From assembly GCA_022843565.1 (NCBI GenBank), contig JALHNK010000006.1, forward strand, positions 1-36,279: a stretch of DNA of 36,279 nt, given 5' to 3'. Numbering within the stretch: the first letter of the stretch is position 1; every line of letters starts with the position of its first letter. The stretch comes from Phycisphaerales bacterium (GTDB lineage: Bacteria; Planctomycetota; Phycisphaerae; Phycisphaerales; UBA1924). Under the pieces are notes generated by a model that did not search any database, was not told where the DNA came from, and saw nothing but the letters and a program-made list of their open reading frames with translations. Shown piece after piece: positions 15,438-22,881 of the stretch. Position numbers and translations under genes: made by a program.

Positions 15438-16093
15438 TTGACCGCGGCGATCGCCTCCGCGGCGGTCGTCTTGATCAAGAGGCCAGAATCCAGCCGCGTG
15501 ATCTTGAAAAGGTTCAGCAGGTTCGGGTTCAGGTTGAACATCGACATGCGACCCTTGTTGGTCTTCGCGGCCTTGTTCAGCGTGACGATCAAGCCCAAGC
15601 CGACCGATGAGATCAGTTGCACATCGGTGAAATCGAGCGCGACTTTCCACGACGTGCCCTTGGCGGCGTTCGAGATATCCCCCTGAACGATCCCCGCCTC
15701 GTACTCGCCGAGTTTCTCGCACTTGAGCTTGGCGACGAGCACGCCGTCAACCATGGTTCCTTCGACATGCGTGGAGTTGAGCATTGTGGTCTTCCGTGAG
15801 GGAGCCCGGAGTGTACCGGGGTTGCGGCTCGGGCGTCGGGCGGGCTTGGGGGTGGTGGTTTTCGCCGCGCGCGGCTTGACCTTCGATGTCGACTTGCCGG
15901 CGGCCTTTGGGCGCACTGCCGAGGTGCCTTTGGCGGACGATGTGCCCCGACCCTTGGTCAGCGCGGGTTTGGGTGACGCGGCGCGTTTCTTCATCGCCTT
16001 GGCAGGCCGGGCTGAGCTACGGGCCGTTGCAGGCTTTCTGCGCCGGGCGGCGGCGGTGCTGGCTCGCTTGGATCGCGTTGTGTTCTTGGCCAT
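15434..16093 (-). CDS. STAS-domain protein with long histone H1-like basic tail
   Basis: 219 residues from ATG 16093, with GGAG 6 bases upstream. Residues 1-103 are Lys/Arg/Ala/Ser/Thr/Pro only in large part (SKRASTAAARRRKPATARSS, then KAMKKRAASPKPALTKGRG), resembling H1-like or HupB-type DNA-binding tails. Residues 104-219 form a STAS (anti-sigma-antagonist) domain: VALDFTDVQLISSVGLGLIVTLNKAAK, where ISSVGLG (161-167) matches the phosphorylated-serine loop, then MSMFNLNPNLLNLFKITRLD. A second ATG at residue 104 would give a bare STAS protein; the SD favours the long form. It sits directly upstream of the Lhr helicase, sharing a stop/start. Partner kinase is not in the window. Whether the loop serine can be phosphorylated is unclear, since Val replaces the residue next to the Gly. 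Confidence 0.82.
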   Translation of the reverse strand: MAKNTTRSKRASTAAARRRKPATARSSARPAKAMKKRAASPKPALTKGRGTSSAKGTSAVRPKAAGKSTSKVKPRAAKTTTPKPARRPSRNPGTLRAPSRKTTMLNSTHVEGTMVDGVLVAKLKCEKLGEYEAGIVQGDISNAAKGTSWKVALDFTDVQLISSVGLGLIVTLNKAAKTNKGRMSMFNLNPNLLNLFKITRLDSGLLIKTTAAEAIAAVK

Positions 16094-16151
16094 CGCTCGC
16101 TCCTTCAATGACGCTGCGAATGCTCTTCTGAACGACCGTGTGCTCAGCCGC

Positions 16152-16604
16152 TCACTCTGAAATTGTCGGGGCAGACGAGAACGGGATCGAACGCCCGTGC
16201 GCATCGACGCTCACCATGACCATTCGAGCCTCGGTGACCGGGACGGTCTGGCCAGTGGTGAACCGCTCGGCTTCCACGTCCACCTGCACGGTCACACTCG
16301 TGCGGCCTACCCGAACCGTCGTCGCGTACGCGTTGACGATATCTCCGAGCATGACAGGCTGCTTGAACTCCACGGCGTCCATCGCCACCGTCACCCAGCG
16401 ATGGGCCCCGTGCTGGCGGGCGCGGACGAAGCCCGCTTGGTCGATGATCGAGAGGATGACCCCGCCGAAGATTGTGCCGTACTGATTCGTGTCCTTGGGC
16501 ATCGTCATGACGCGCAGGGCGAGGGATCGGGTCGGCGGCGCGGGGAGAGGTGGGCTCGAGGGTTCGGAAGATCCTGTTGATGGCGGCGTGGCGTCGGGGT
16601 TCAT
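16152..16604 (-). CDS. Acyl-CoA thioesterase, hotdog fold (YciA/ACOT type)
   Basis: 150 residues. After a Ser/Pro-rich opening of about 27 residues, the hotdog domain runs LALRVMTMPKDTNQYGTIFGGVILSIIDQAGFVRARQHG, with the N-Q-Y-G-T-I-F-G-G catalytic loop and the Asp of IDQA, then WVTVAMDAVEFKQPVMLGDIVNAYATTVRVGRTSVTVQVDVEAE. These are the marks of bacterial medium/long-chain acyl-CoA hydrolases. The start at 16604 was chosen from the length and from TATCCT 7 bases upstream. It is transcribed away from ctaB; the STAS gene follows 58 bases later on the same strand. Confidence 0.9.
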   Translation of the reverse strand: MNPDATPPSTGSSEPSSPPLPAPPTRSLALRVMTMPKDTNQYGTIFGGVILSIIDQAGFVRARQHGAHRWVTVAMDAVEFKQPVMLGDIVNAYATTVRVGRTSVTVQVDVEAERFTTGQTVPVTEARMVMVSVDAHGRSIPFSSAPTISE

Positions 16605-16611
16605 CGTTCGC

Positions 16612-16617
16612 AGGATA
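16612..16617 (-). promoter_or_regulatory. -10-like TATCCT, 7 nt before the thioesterase
   Basis: TATCCT on the minus strand, 7 bases before the ATG at 16604; the same hexamer stands before the GTG at 25182 and the ATG at 25966. Confidence 0.5.
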
Positions 16618-16700
16618 TCACGCCGGGCCGAGCCGGCCGCACATAGCATTCGATCTCGCCGCGAGGCTCGTTGCCGGCGGCGAGTGTCTCGGAGCGTCGC

Positions 16701-17777
16701 ATGCACCGACCGAATGCCACACCAGAGTCTCGTCCCGACCCACGACACGCGGGCGCGTCGATGGCGGTGCAGACTGACGCCTGGGCGCTGGTTCGTCTTG
16801 ACGCGCCGGCCGCTGCGGCGGTCGCCGCCGTTGGGCGCAAAGAGCTGCCCCGCGGACTCGCGGCGGTCCTTGAACTGAGCAAGCCGCGAATCACACGACT
16901 TGTCACCCTGACCGCGGCGGTCGGTTTCATCCTGGCGATCGCGGGCCAACGCTCTGATCTTGCGTCGATGGCGATATGGCTGACCGCGCTGGGTTGCATC
17001 GTCGGCACGGCGCTGTCTGCCAGCGGTGCAAACTCGCTGAATCAATGGTGGGAGCACCGCCGCGATGCGCTGATGCCGCGGACGAGCGCTCGACCGATCC
17101 CGACTGGTCGCCTGCGTGCGGATCACGCCTTGTACGCGGGCGTGCTGTTCAGCATCGCGGGCGTGACGATGCTGGCCTGGCTGTGCGGCCCCGCGGCGGC
17201 GAGCGTGTCGCTGGTCACGATTCTGGTCTACGTGCTCATGTACACGCCGATGAAGCCGGTGACACCGCTGTCGACGCTCGTCGGCGCAGTGCCGGGCGCT
17301 CTGCCGCCGTTGATCGGCTGGTGCGCCGGTCGGACGCTGGAAACGGAGTTTGCGAGTTTCGCGTCGCTCGCCGAGTGGGGCGGCTGGTCGCTCTTTGGGC
17401 TGATGTTCGTGTGGCAGATCCCGCACTTCCTGGCCATCGCGTGGATGTATCGCGACGACTACGCCCAGGGCGGCTTCAAGATGCTGCCGATCTTTGATCG
17501 CACCGGCCATCTGACCTCGTTCATGGTCGCGGCATGGGCGGTGTTGCTCGTTCCGGCGACGGTCGCCCCGGCGTTTGCGATGCCCGATCGGCTCGGTCTG
17601 GTGTACGTCGCCGCGGCGTCGTTCACGAGCATGATCTTCCTGGCGGCGACGGTTCAACTGATGCTTGAGCGGACGCGGGTTCGGGCCCGTGCGGTCTTCA
17701 TCGGGTCGATCATCCATCTCCCGCTGCTGCTGCTTTTCATGGTTGGCGAGGTCATCGTCCGCGCCCTGATCCGCTGA
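16701..17777 (+). CDS. ctaB: Protoheme IX farnesyltransferase (heme O synthase)
   Basis: Polytopic membrane enzyme that adds farnesyl to heme B, giving heme O for haem-copper oxidases. 358 residues; the ATG at 16701 has GGAG with 6 bases spacing, preferred over the TTG at 16671. After a ~50-residue extension come ELSKPRITRLVTLTAAVGFILA, then the prenyl-binding motif NQWWEHRRDALMPRTSARPI, in which Glu (E118) stands where the first Asp of NxxxDxxxD usually is while D122 is kept. A second site follows in YRDDYAQGGFKMLP. About eight to nine hydrophobic segments are visible. It leads a block of ABC ATPase, ABC permease and SCO, so it probably serves cytochrome oxidase assembly. Confidence 0.93.
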   Translation: MHRPNATPESRPDPRHAGASMAVQTDAWALVRLDAPAAAAVAAVGRKELPRGLAAVLELSKPRITRLVTLTAAVGFILAIAGQRSDLASMAIWLTALGCIVGTALSASGANSLNQWWEHRRDALMPRTSARPIPTGRLRADHALYAGVLFSIAGVTMLAWLCGPAAASVSLVTILVYVLMYTPMKPVTPLSTLVGAVPGALPPLIGWCAGRTLETEFASFASLAEWGGWSLFGLMFVWQIPHFLAIAWMYRDDYAQGGFKMLPIFDRTGHLTSFMVAAWAVLLVPATVAPAFAMPDRLGLVYVAAASFTSMIFLAATVQLMLERTRVRARAVFIGSIIHLPLLLLFMVGEVIVRALIR

Positions 17778-17799
17778 GACGCGACGCGTCATCTTCCGC

Positions 17800-17805
17800 T
17801 AACCT
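17800..17805 (+). promoter_or_regulatory. -10-like TAACCT, 8 nt before the ABC ATPase
   Basis: TAACCT ends 8 bases before the ATG at 17814, in the 36-base gap after ctaB. It may give the ABC genes their own transcript. Confidence 0.4.
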
Positions 17806-17813
17806 CGCCACCG

Positions 17814-18989
17814 ATGCACGAGCCGCCGAACACAAGCCCTGAACCGATGACCCCTGCGGGTGGTCCCGGGTGTGCATCGCCCGCACCGGCGGAGCCCTCA
17901 CCGACGGGCTCGAAGTTCTCGATTGTCGCACAGAGCGTTCGCAAGACATTCCCGATCCTGCGATCGGCAAGGCGGATGGGCCAGCACGAGCGGCGGGTCG
18001 CGCTGCATGGGGCCGATCTTTCGATCCCCGCCGGCCAGTGGGTCGCGCTGCTGGGGCCTAACGGCTCAGGGAAATCGACGCTCTTGAAGGCGCTTGCGAC
18101 GTTGCACCGCCCCGACTCCGGGCAGATCCAGATCCTCGGGCACGATGCGCTCGCCGGCCCGCGCCCGCTCCTGGAGATCCGCGCTCGCATCGGCGTCGCG
18201 TTCCAGTCCCCGGCCCTGGATCCGATGCTGACCGTCGCCGAGAACCTTGAGCTCGCGGCGGCCCTGCTCTCGATGCCGTCAGGGCTCGCCAAAGCCGCGG
18301 CGCGCGACGCCGCGGCGATGCTGGGTGTGTCCGATCGCCTGAACGATCGCGTGAAGACGCTCTCGGGCGGACTGGCCAGACGCGTCGATCTGGCGCGGGC
18401 GACGCTCGCGAGGCCGGACATCCTGTTCCTGGACGAGCCCACCAGTGGGCTCGACCTGCGGGCTCGCATGGAGTTCTTTGGTGCGCTTGAACAGGCGAGG
18501 CGAGCGAGGACGAACGCCGCGTCGAGCGAAACCAGCGGCACCGCTTCGCGCATGAACCCGCTGACGGTCATCATGTCCACACACCTGATGGACGAGGCCG
18601 AGCGGGCCGAACGCATCATTCTCCTCCACGATGGCCAGATCGTCGCCGACGGCACACCCACGGAGCTGCAGCGGCGCCTCGGCGGCACGGTCATCCGTGT
18701 CACACTGCCACCCGGCGAGGCCCTGGATGTGCCGGCGTTGCTCTCTGGCTGCGGCCTTGAAGTGACAACCGAGCCCGGCGGGATCGTTCTCGGCCGCTCG
18801 ACCCCGTCGCGCCCGGGGACTCCGGCGCGCACGGACGACGCCGTCCGGAGGCTGACGCACGCGGGCCTCACGTTTCAGGTCGGCCCGCCAACGCTGGCGG
18901 ACCTGTACCTGTCGTTGACTGGCAAGCCGCTGGTCAGCGACGACGGTTCACCGATCGCAACAAAGGCGGCAAAGGGGCGCAGGCGATGA
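17814..18989 (+). CDS. ABC transporter ATP-binding protein
   Basis: 391 residues, CcmA/DrrA-type ATPase for an ABC-2 exporter. Walker A is GPNGSGKST (81-89), Q-loop AFQSPALDP, signature LSGGLARR (183-190), Walker B ILFLDEP (203-209), with the D-loop SGLD and switch His in STHLMDEAE. A low-complexity insert (RARTNAASSETSGTASR) separates the D-loop region from the switch. The C-terminal ~110 residues match the usual regulatory extension of drug/heme-type ABC-2 ATPases. The stop overlaps the permease start (ATGA). Substrate unknown; position between ctaB and sco hints at respiratory-complex assembly. Confidence 0.9.
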   Translation: MHEPPNTSPEPMTPAGGPGCASPAPAEPSPTGSKFSIVAQSVRKTFPILRSARRMGQHERRVALHGADLSIPAGQWVALLGPNGSGKSTLLKALATLHRPDSGQIQILGHDALAGPRPLLEIRARIGVAFQSPALDPMLTVAENLELAAALLSMPSGLAKAAARDAAAMLGVSDRLNDRVKTLSGGLARRVDLARATLARPDILFLDEPTSGLDLRARMEFFGALEQARRARTNAASSETSGTASRMNPLTVIMSTHLMDEAERAERIILLHDGQIVADGTPTELQRRLGGTVIRVTLPPGEALDVPALLSGCGLEVTTEPGGIVLGRSTPSRPGTPARTDDAVRRLTHAGLTFQVGPPTLADLYLSLTGKPLVSDDGSPIATKAAKGRRR

Positions 18990-19807
18990 GCGACGCGATG
19001 CCGATCTCGGTGAGCTCGTCCAGCGCCCTGGGCGTTGTCGCGTTTCGCGCACTGCTCTGGCGCGAACTGGCCCGTTTCTGGCGGCAGCCCGCTCGCGTCG
19101 CGGCGAGCGTTGCAACCCCCGCGATCATCTGGGTGGTGCTCGCCTCGGGGTTTGGAGATTCGTTTACGTTGCGGGGTGGTGCGGATGGAGGGGGTGGCGC
19201 GGGAAGCATTTCCTACGCGGCGTACCTGGTGGTGGGCATGAGCGCGTTGACGAGTGTGTTCACGTCGATCTTCGCCGCGATGTCGCTGATTGAGGATCGG
19301 GCCGAGGGCTTTCTGCAAGGTGCGATCGTCAGCCCCGCGCCAACGTGGGCGATTGTTGGAGCGAAGATCGTCGGATCGGCGACGATCGCCAGCGCGCAGA
19401 GCGCCGTGATGCTCGCCGCCGGCCCGCTGGCCGGGCTGCCGTTTCACCCTGTGTCGTATCTCATCGCACTGGTGGCGATCGCGATGATGAGCCTGGGGAT
19501 CACCGGGGTCGGCTTGGCCTTCGCTTGGCGGGTGAACAGCACATCAGGTTTCCACGCCGTGATGAACCTGGTGCTGATGCCGATGCTGATGCTCTCAGGT
19601 GCGTTCTTCCCCGCGGCGGGCGCATCGATGATCATGCGGTACGCGATGATGCTCAACCCGCTGTCGTGGCCGAGCGATTTGGCCCGCACCGCACTTCTGA
19701 ACGGGCACGAGGCGGTGACGCCGATGCACTGGCTCAGCGGCAGCGCGTTTGCGATTGTCGGGGCGGCGTTCGGCTGGGTGGTCTTGAGCCGCGGCCGGTC
19801 GAGATGA
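18986..19807 (+). CDS. ABC-2 type transporter permease
   Basis: 273 residues with about six hydrophobic segments. It opens FRALLWRELARFWRQPARVAASVATPAIIWVVLASG, the cytoplasmic amphipathic start and first TM of ABC-2 permeases, then a Gly-rich loop, and AYLVVGMSALTSVFTSIFAAMSLIEDRAEGFLQGAIVSP, with the family's conserved E-x-x-x-G-x-x-x-x-x-x-x-P. Its start overlaps the ATPase stop by 4 bases. The pair forms one half of a likely heterotetrameric exporter. No periplasmic partner is visible, and substrate is unknown. Confidence 0.9.
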   Translation: MSDAMPISVSSSSALGVVAFRALLWRELARFWRQPARVAASVATPAIIWVVLASGFGDSFTLRGGADGGGGAGSISYAAYLVVGMSALTSVFTSIFAAMSLIEDRAEGFLQGAIVSPAPTWAIVGAKIVGSATIASAQSAVMLAAGPLAGLPFHPVSYLIALVAIAMMSLGITGVGLAFAWRVNSTSGFHAVMNLVLMPMLMLSGAFFPAAGASMIMRYAMMLNPLSWPSDLARTALLNGHEAVTPMHWLSGSAFAIVGAAFGWVVLSRGRSR

Positions 19808-19856
19808 ACCGGGCCTCCGGATGGGTCCGGCCTTCGCGCGTCACGCGATATCACGG

Positions 19857-19886
19857 TTGAACCTTTCCCGGCGGCGCTCGTAAAGT
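19857..19886 (+). promoter_or_regulatory. Candidate sigma-70 promoter for sco
   Basis: TTGAAC (19857-19862), 18 bases, TAAAGT (19881-19886). A start near 19893 leaves a ~20-base leader that holds AAGGAG (19901-19906), 8 bases before the ATG. Confidence 0.5.
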
Positions 19887-19914
19887 CTCCAAAGTTGTTC
19901 AAGGAGCAGTCCGC

Positions 19915-20739
19915 ATGTCCGCCGTTGAGTCGCAGCCGTCGCCCAGTCAGCCCGCCACCCCGAGCGCAGCCACCTCGCCCGCCGCTCAGGGCATGCCATC
20001 GTGGATGAAGACGACGGCCGTCATCGCCGCGGCGGTCTTCCTGCTCAGCGTCGCGGCGCTCTTGAACTACCCGGCCACGCAGCCCAAAGACCCGCCGGTC
20101 AAGCGCACCGCGCTCTCGCCGGATTACGAAGGCGAGCTGTTCCAACTCTCGCCATTCCAGCTCGTTGATCAGGACGGCAACGCCTTCACCGAGGCGATCT
20201 TCTCCAAGCGCGTCACGATCGCCTCGTGGGTCTTCAGCAACTGCCCCCTGGCATGCCCGACGATCGTCACGCAGATGACCAACCTGCAGCGTGACCTGGC
20301 CGATACGAATGTCCAGTTCATCGGCTTCGGGCTCGACCCAGTGCACGACTCGCCCGCAGTGATGAAGCGGTGGGGGGACAAGATCGGCGTGAACTGGTCG
20401 AACTGGAAGTTCTTGACCGAGCCACACCCGCTGGAGGGCGGTCAGCCAGCCCACACCGCCCGGGCTCTGCTGATGAACGATTTCAAGCTGCACCTTGAGG
20501 AGAAGGGCGACGACAAGATCACCTTGTCCGACGGCTCGACGATGGACAACATCATCCACCCGTTTGAGATCTATCTGATCGGCCCCAAGGGGCAGATGAT
20601 CGCCCGATACAGCGCCAAACGACAGGAAGAGATCGACAGCCTCCGAGTCCGGGCTCGCGAGGCCGATGGCCTCATCCGCGGCATGGTCGGCGGACGCCCC
20701 GACGCCTCGCCCGCCGAGCCCGCGCCCGCCGCTCGGTAA
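19915..20739 (+). CDS. SCO1/SenC-family copper chaperone for cytochrome oxidase
   Basis: 274 residues, membrane-anchored thioredoxin-fold protein that delivers copper to the Cu(A) site of cytochrome c oxidase. An N-terminal Ser/Ala/Pro tail is followed by one TM at about 32-50. The copper motif is C110-P-L-A-C114-P, and the third ligand H215 sits in NIIHPFEIYLIGPKG. The fold outline (LVDQDGNAFTE, VTIASWVFSNCP, VQFIGFGLDPVHDSP) is complete. The ATG at 19915 has AAGGAG with 8 bases spacing. It stands after ctaB and the ABC pair, in line with an oxidase-maturation block; no oxidase subunit is in the window. Confidence 0.92.
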   Translation: MSAVESQPSPSQPATPSAATSPAAQGMPSWMKTTAVIAAAVFLLSVAALLNYPATQPKDPPVKRTALSPDYEGELFQLSPFQLVDQDGNAFTEAIFSKRVTIASWVFSNCPLACPTIVTQMTNLQRDLADTNVQFIGFGLDPVHDSPAVMKRWGDKIGVNWSNWKFLTEPHPLEGGQPAHTARALLMNDFKLHLEEKGDDKITLSDGSTMDNIIHPFEIYLIGPKGQMIARYSAKRQEEIDSLRVRAREADGLIRGMVGGRPDASPAEPAPAAR

Positions 20740-20799
20740 AGTTCTCGCCGATGCTCGACATCGAGCCGAGGATTCGCGCGCGAGACGGCCGCGCGGCGC

Positions 20800-20805
20800 T
20801 ATCGT
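20800..20805 (+). promoter_or_regulatory. -10-like TATCGT, 6 nt before purF
   Basis: TATCGT ends 6 bases before the ATG at 20812, and no Shine-Dalgarno sequence intervenes. Confidence 0.45.
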
Positions 20806-20811
20806 TGGGCA

Positions 20812-22347
20812 ATGGCCCGAAACATCTCTCTCCCGGTGCTCAACTCCGCCGCGCTGCGCTCTGCGAGCTCACGATCGGGCGCGTCAACGCATGGCTCGCA
20901 GCCGAACGCGCGCGCGAACCATTCGGACTACGAGAAGAAAGAGAAATGCGGTGTCGTCGGCGTGTGGGGTGTGCCGGGTGCGGCGTCGTCGGTCTACCTC
21001 GGCCTGTACGCCCAGCAGCATCGCGGGCAAGAGTCCGCCGGCATCGCGGTCTCTGATTCGACGCGGATCACCGCCCACACCGGCATGGGCCTGGTGCCCG
21101 AGGTTCTTGGGCCGGACCTGCTGACCAAGCTCGACGCCCGCGCGACCGCGGGCGCGATCGGGCACAACCGATACTCGACCGCCGGCGGCTCGCTGGCGTG
21201 TAATGCCCAGCCGCTGCTGGAGAGCTTCGTGGGCGGGCAGGTGGCCTTGGCGCATAACGGAAACCTGATCAATGCCGACGCCTTCCGAGCCCAGTTCGAG
21301 CAGGCGGGCCACCTCTTTCACACCACCAGCGACACCGAAGTGGTGATCCATCTCCTGGCCGCGCCTGCGCAGCAGCAGACCAGCGACCCTCTAGCGGCGA
21401 CGCTCCGCCACCTTGAGGGCGCGTTCTCGCTGGTCTTCCTCTTCCGTGATCGCATCGAAGCAGCGCGCGACCCGTGGGGTTGGCGTCCTCTGGTGCTGGG
21501 GCGGTTCCCCAGCGGGCAACACTGCGTCGCGTCCGAGACGGTCGCGCTGGAAGTCATGGGTGCGGATTTCGTCCGCGAGATCGAGCCGGGCGAGATCGTC
21601 ACGCTCTCAGACAAGGGCATCAGCACCCGCCGGTTCGCCGAGACGAGTGTCCCGCCGGCCCACTGCGTCTTTGAGCACGTCTATTTCGCGCACCCGGCGT
21701 CGGTCGTCTTCGGGCAGAACGTGCAGCTCACGCGAGAAGCATTCGGCGAGGCCCTGGCCCGCGAGTCGCCGGTTGACGCGGACTATGTCGTGCCGATGCC
21801 CGACTCCGGGCGATCGGCCGCGGTCGGATACGCCCGGGCCAGCGGAATTCAGCTTCGCGAGGCGATCGTGCCCAATCGATACGTGGGGCGCACGTTCATT
21901 CGGCCCACGCCGCAGTTGCGGCAGGCCGCGGTGCGACTCAAGCTCAACGTCATCTCCCAGATTGTCAAGGACAAGCGACTGATCATCGTCGATGACTCCA
22001 TCGTCCGCGGCACCACCACCCGCGCCAAGATCGAACAGATCCGCCACGCCGGCGCCAAGGAAATCCACCTGCGCATCTCCTGCCCGCCCATCCGCCACCC
22101 GTGCTTTTTCGGGGTGGACTTCGCAACTCGCGACCAGCTCGTGGCCAACGGGCGCACGATCGAGCAAATCCGCGAGTTTCTGGGCGTTGATTCGCTGGGA
22201 TATCTCTCGCTGGATGGCATGCTCGGGTGCGTCGGCCGCAAGCCCGAGCACTGGTGTACCGCGTGCTATTCCGGTGATTACCGCCTGGATGTCGAGCATC
22301 CGATCACCGACGAAATCGTGCCGCCCCAGGAACGAATCTTCTCCTGA
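20812..22347 (+). CDS. purF: Amidophosphoribosyltransferase
   Basis: First committed step of purine synthesis: PRPP plus glutamine to phosphoribosylamine. 511 residues. Catalytic C46 (KEKCGVVGVWG) follows a 45-residue leader that resembles the propeptide removed in Bacillus-type PurF, though it is longer than usual. The glutaminase domain shows LGLYAQQHRGQESAGIAV and IGHNRYSTAG; the PRPP loop is RLIIVDDSIVRGTT. Cysteines in HCVFEH, RHPCFFG and HWCTACYSGDY sit where the [4Fe-4S] cluster ligands of the Bacillus type lie, so this is the iron-sulfur class. The ATG at 20812 is supported by TATCGT 6 bases upstream. HIT protein follows after an octamer repeat. Confidence 0.96.
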   Translation: MARNISLPVLNSAALRSASSRSGASTHGSQPNARANHSDYEKKEKCGVVGVWGVPGAASSVYLGLYAQQHRGQESAGIAVSDSTRITAHTGMGLVPEVLGPDLLTKLDARATAGAIGHNRYSTAGGSLACNAQPLLESFVGGQVALAHNGNLINADAFRAQFEQAGHLFHTTSDTEVVIHLLAAPAQQQTSDPLAATLRHLEGAFSLVFLFRDRIEAARDPWGWRPLVLGRFPSGQHCVASETVALEVMGADFVREIEPGEIVTLSDKGISTRRFAETSVPPAHCVFEHVYFAHPASVVFGQNVQLTREAFGEALARESPVDADYVVPMPDSGRSAAVGYARASGIQLREAIVPNRYVGRTFIRPTPQLRQAAVRLKLNVISQIVKDKRLIIVDDSIVRGTTTRAKIEQIRHAGAKEIHLRISCPPIRHPCFFGVDFATRDQLVANGRTIEQIREFLGVDSLGYLSLDGMLGCVGRKPEHWCTACYSGDYRLDVEHPITDEIVPPQERIFS

Positions 22348-22373
22348 TCGCCCTTCGGCCTGCATTGCCGTGC

Positions 22374-22413
22374 TCCCTCGATCCCTCGGTCCCTTGTTCC
22401 CTTGATCCCTTCC
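22374..22413. repeat. 8-bp tandem repeat TCCCTYGN, five units
   Basis: TCCCTCGA, TCCCTCGG, TCCCTTGT, TCCCTTGA and TCCCTTCC in direct succession, filling most of the gap between purF and the HIT gene. The same octamer family returns on the other strand at 36036-36059. Confidence 0.9.
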
Positions 22414-22416
22414 CCT

Positions 22417-22842
22417 ATGCCCGACTCCATCTTCACCAAGATCATCCGCGGCGATATCCCCTGCCACAAGGTCTACGAAGACGCGATGGTCTTCGCATTC
22501 CTGGATGTCTCGCCGCTGAGCCCGGGGCACACGCTGGTGGTGCCGAAGGAAGAGAAGGCAACGCTGGCGGAACTGAGCGATGAGTCTGCCGGGGCGATCG
22601 GGCGGGTGCTGCCGCGGATCTGTCGGGCGGTGATGAGCGCCACCGGCTGCGACGCGTACAACATCCTGCAGAACAACGGCAGCGAGGCCCATCAGGCGGT
22701 CATGCACGTTCACTTCCACATCATCCCCAAGCCGAGCGCCGGCGCCGGCCTGGGCATCTCATGGCCAGCGACAAAGCTCGACCACGCACATGGCGCAGCG
22801 CTCGCTGCCTCCATCGCCAAGGTCATGAACACGCCGGATTGA
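22417..22842 (+). CDS. HIT-family (histidine triad) nucleotide hydrolase
   Basis: 141 residues, HINT-like branch. It opens SIFTKIIRGDIPCHKVYEDAMVFAFLDVSPLSPGHTLVVPK, then NILQNNGSEAHQAVMHVHFHIIPKP with the triad HVHFH (97-101; H99 nucleophile position, H101). Such proteins cleave phosphoramidates such as adenosine 5'-monophosphoramidate. The ATG at 22417 was chosen because it begins the family's usual sequence; a TTG at 22402 lies inside the octamer repeat. No Shine-Dalgarno sequence is visible. It could share a transcript with purF, 69 bases upstream. It converges with the glutathione peroxidase gene 39 bases on. Confidence 0.92.
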   Translation: MPDSIFTKIIRGDIPCHKVYEDAMVFAFLDVSPLSPGHTLVVPKEEKATLAELSDESAGAIGRVLPRICRAVMSATGCDAYNILQNNGSEAHQAVMHVHFHIIPKPSAGAGLGISWPATKLDHAHGAALAASIAKVMNTPD

Positions 22843-22881
22843 TCGCTCGATTCGCGGCACCAGATCAACGGGCGTTGAACG

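Noticed and set aside
16605-17792. Upstream part of the minus frame that contains the thioesterase (546 residues in total)
   Set aside because: Only the last 150 residues are the thioesterase. The rest is antisense to ctaB and made of Arg/Gln/His-rich shadow sequence.
17789-18871. Minus-strand frame opposite the ABC ATPase
   Set aside because: The plus strand has intact Walker A, signature and Walker B; the minus frame has no recognisable domain.
20737-20756. TAAAGT 8 bases before an ATG at 20751, with a 101-residue frame
   Set aside because: The TAA is the sco stop codon, and the frame overlaps purF and reads as Arg-rich shadow. A chance match to the leaderless pattern.
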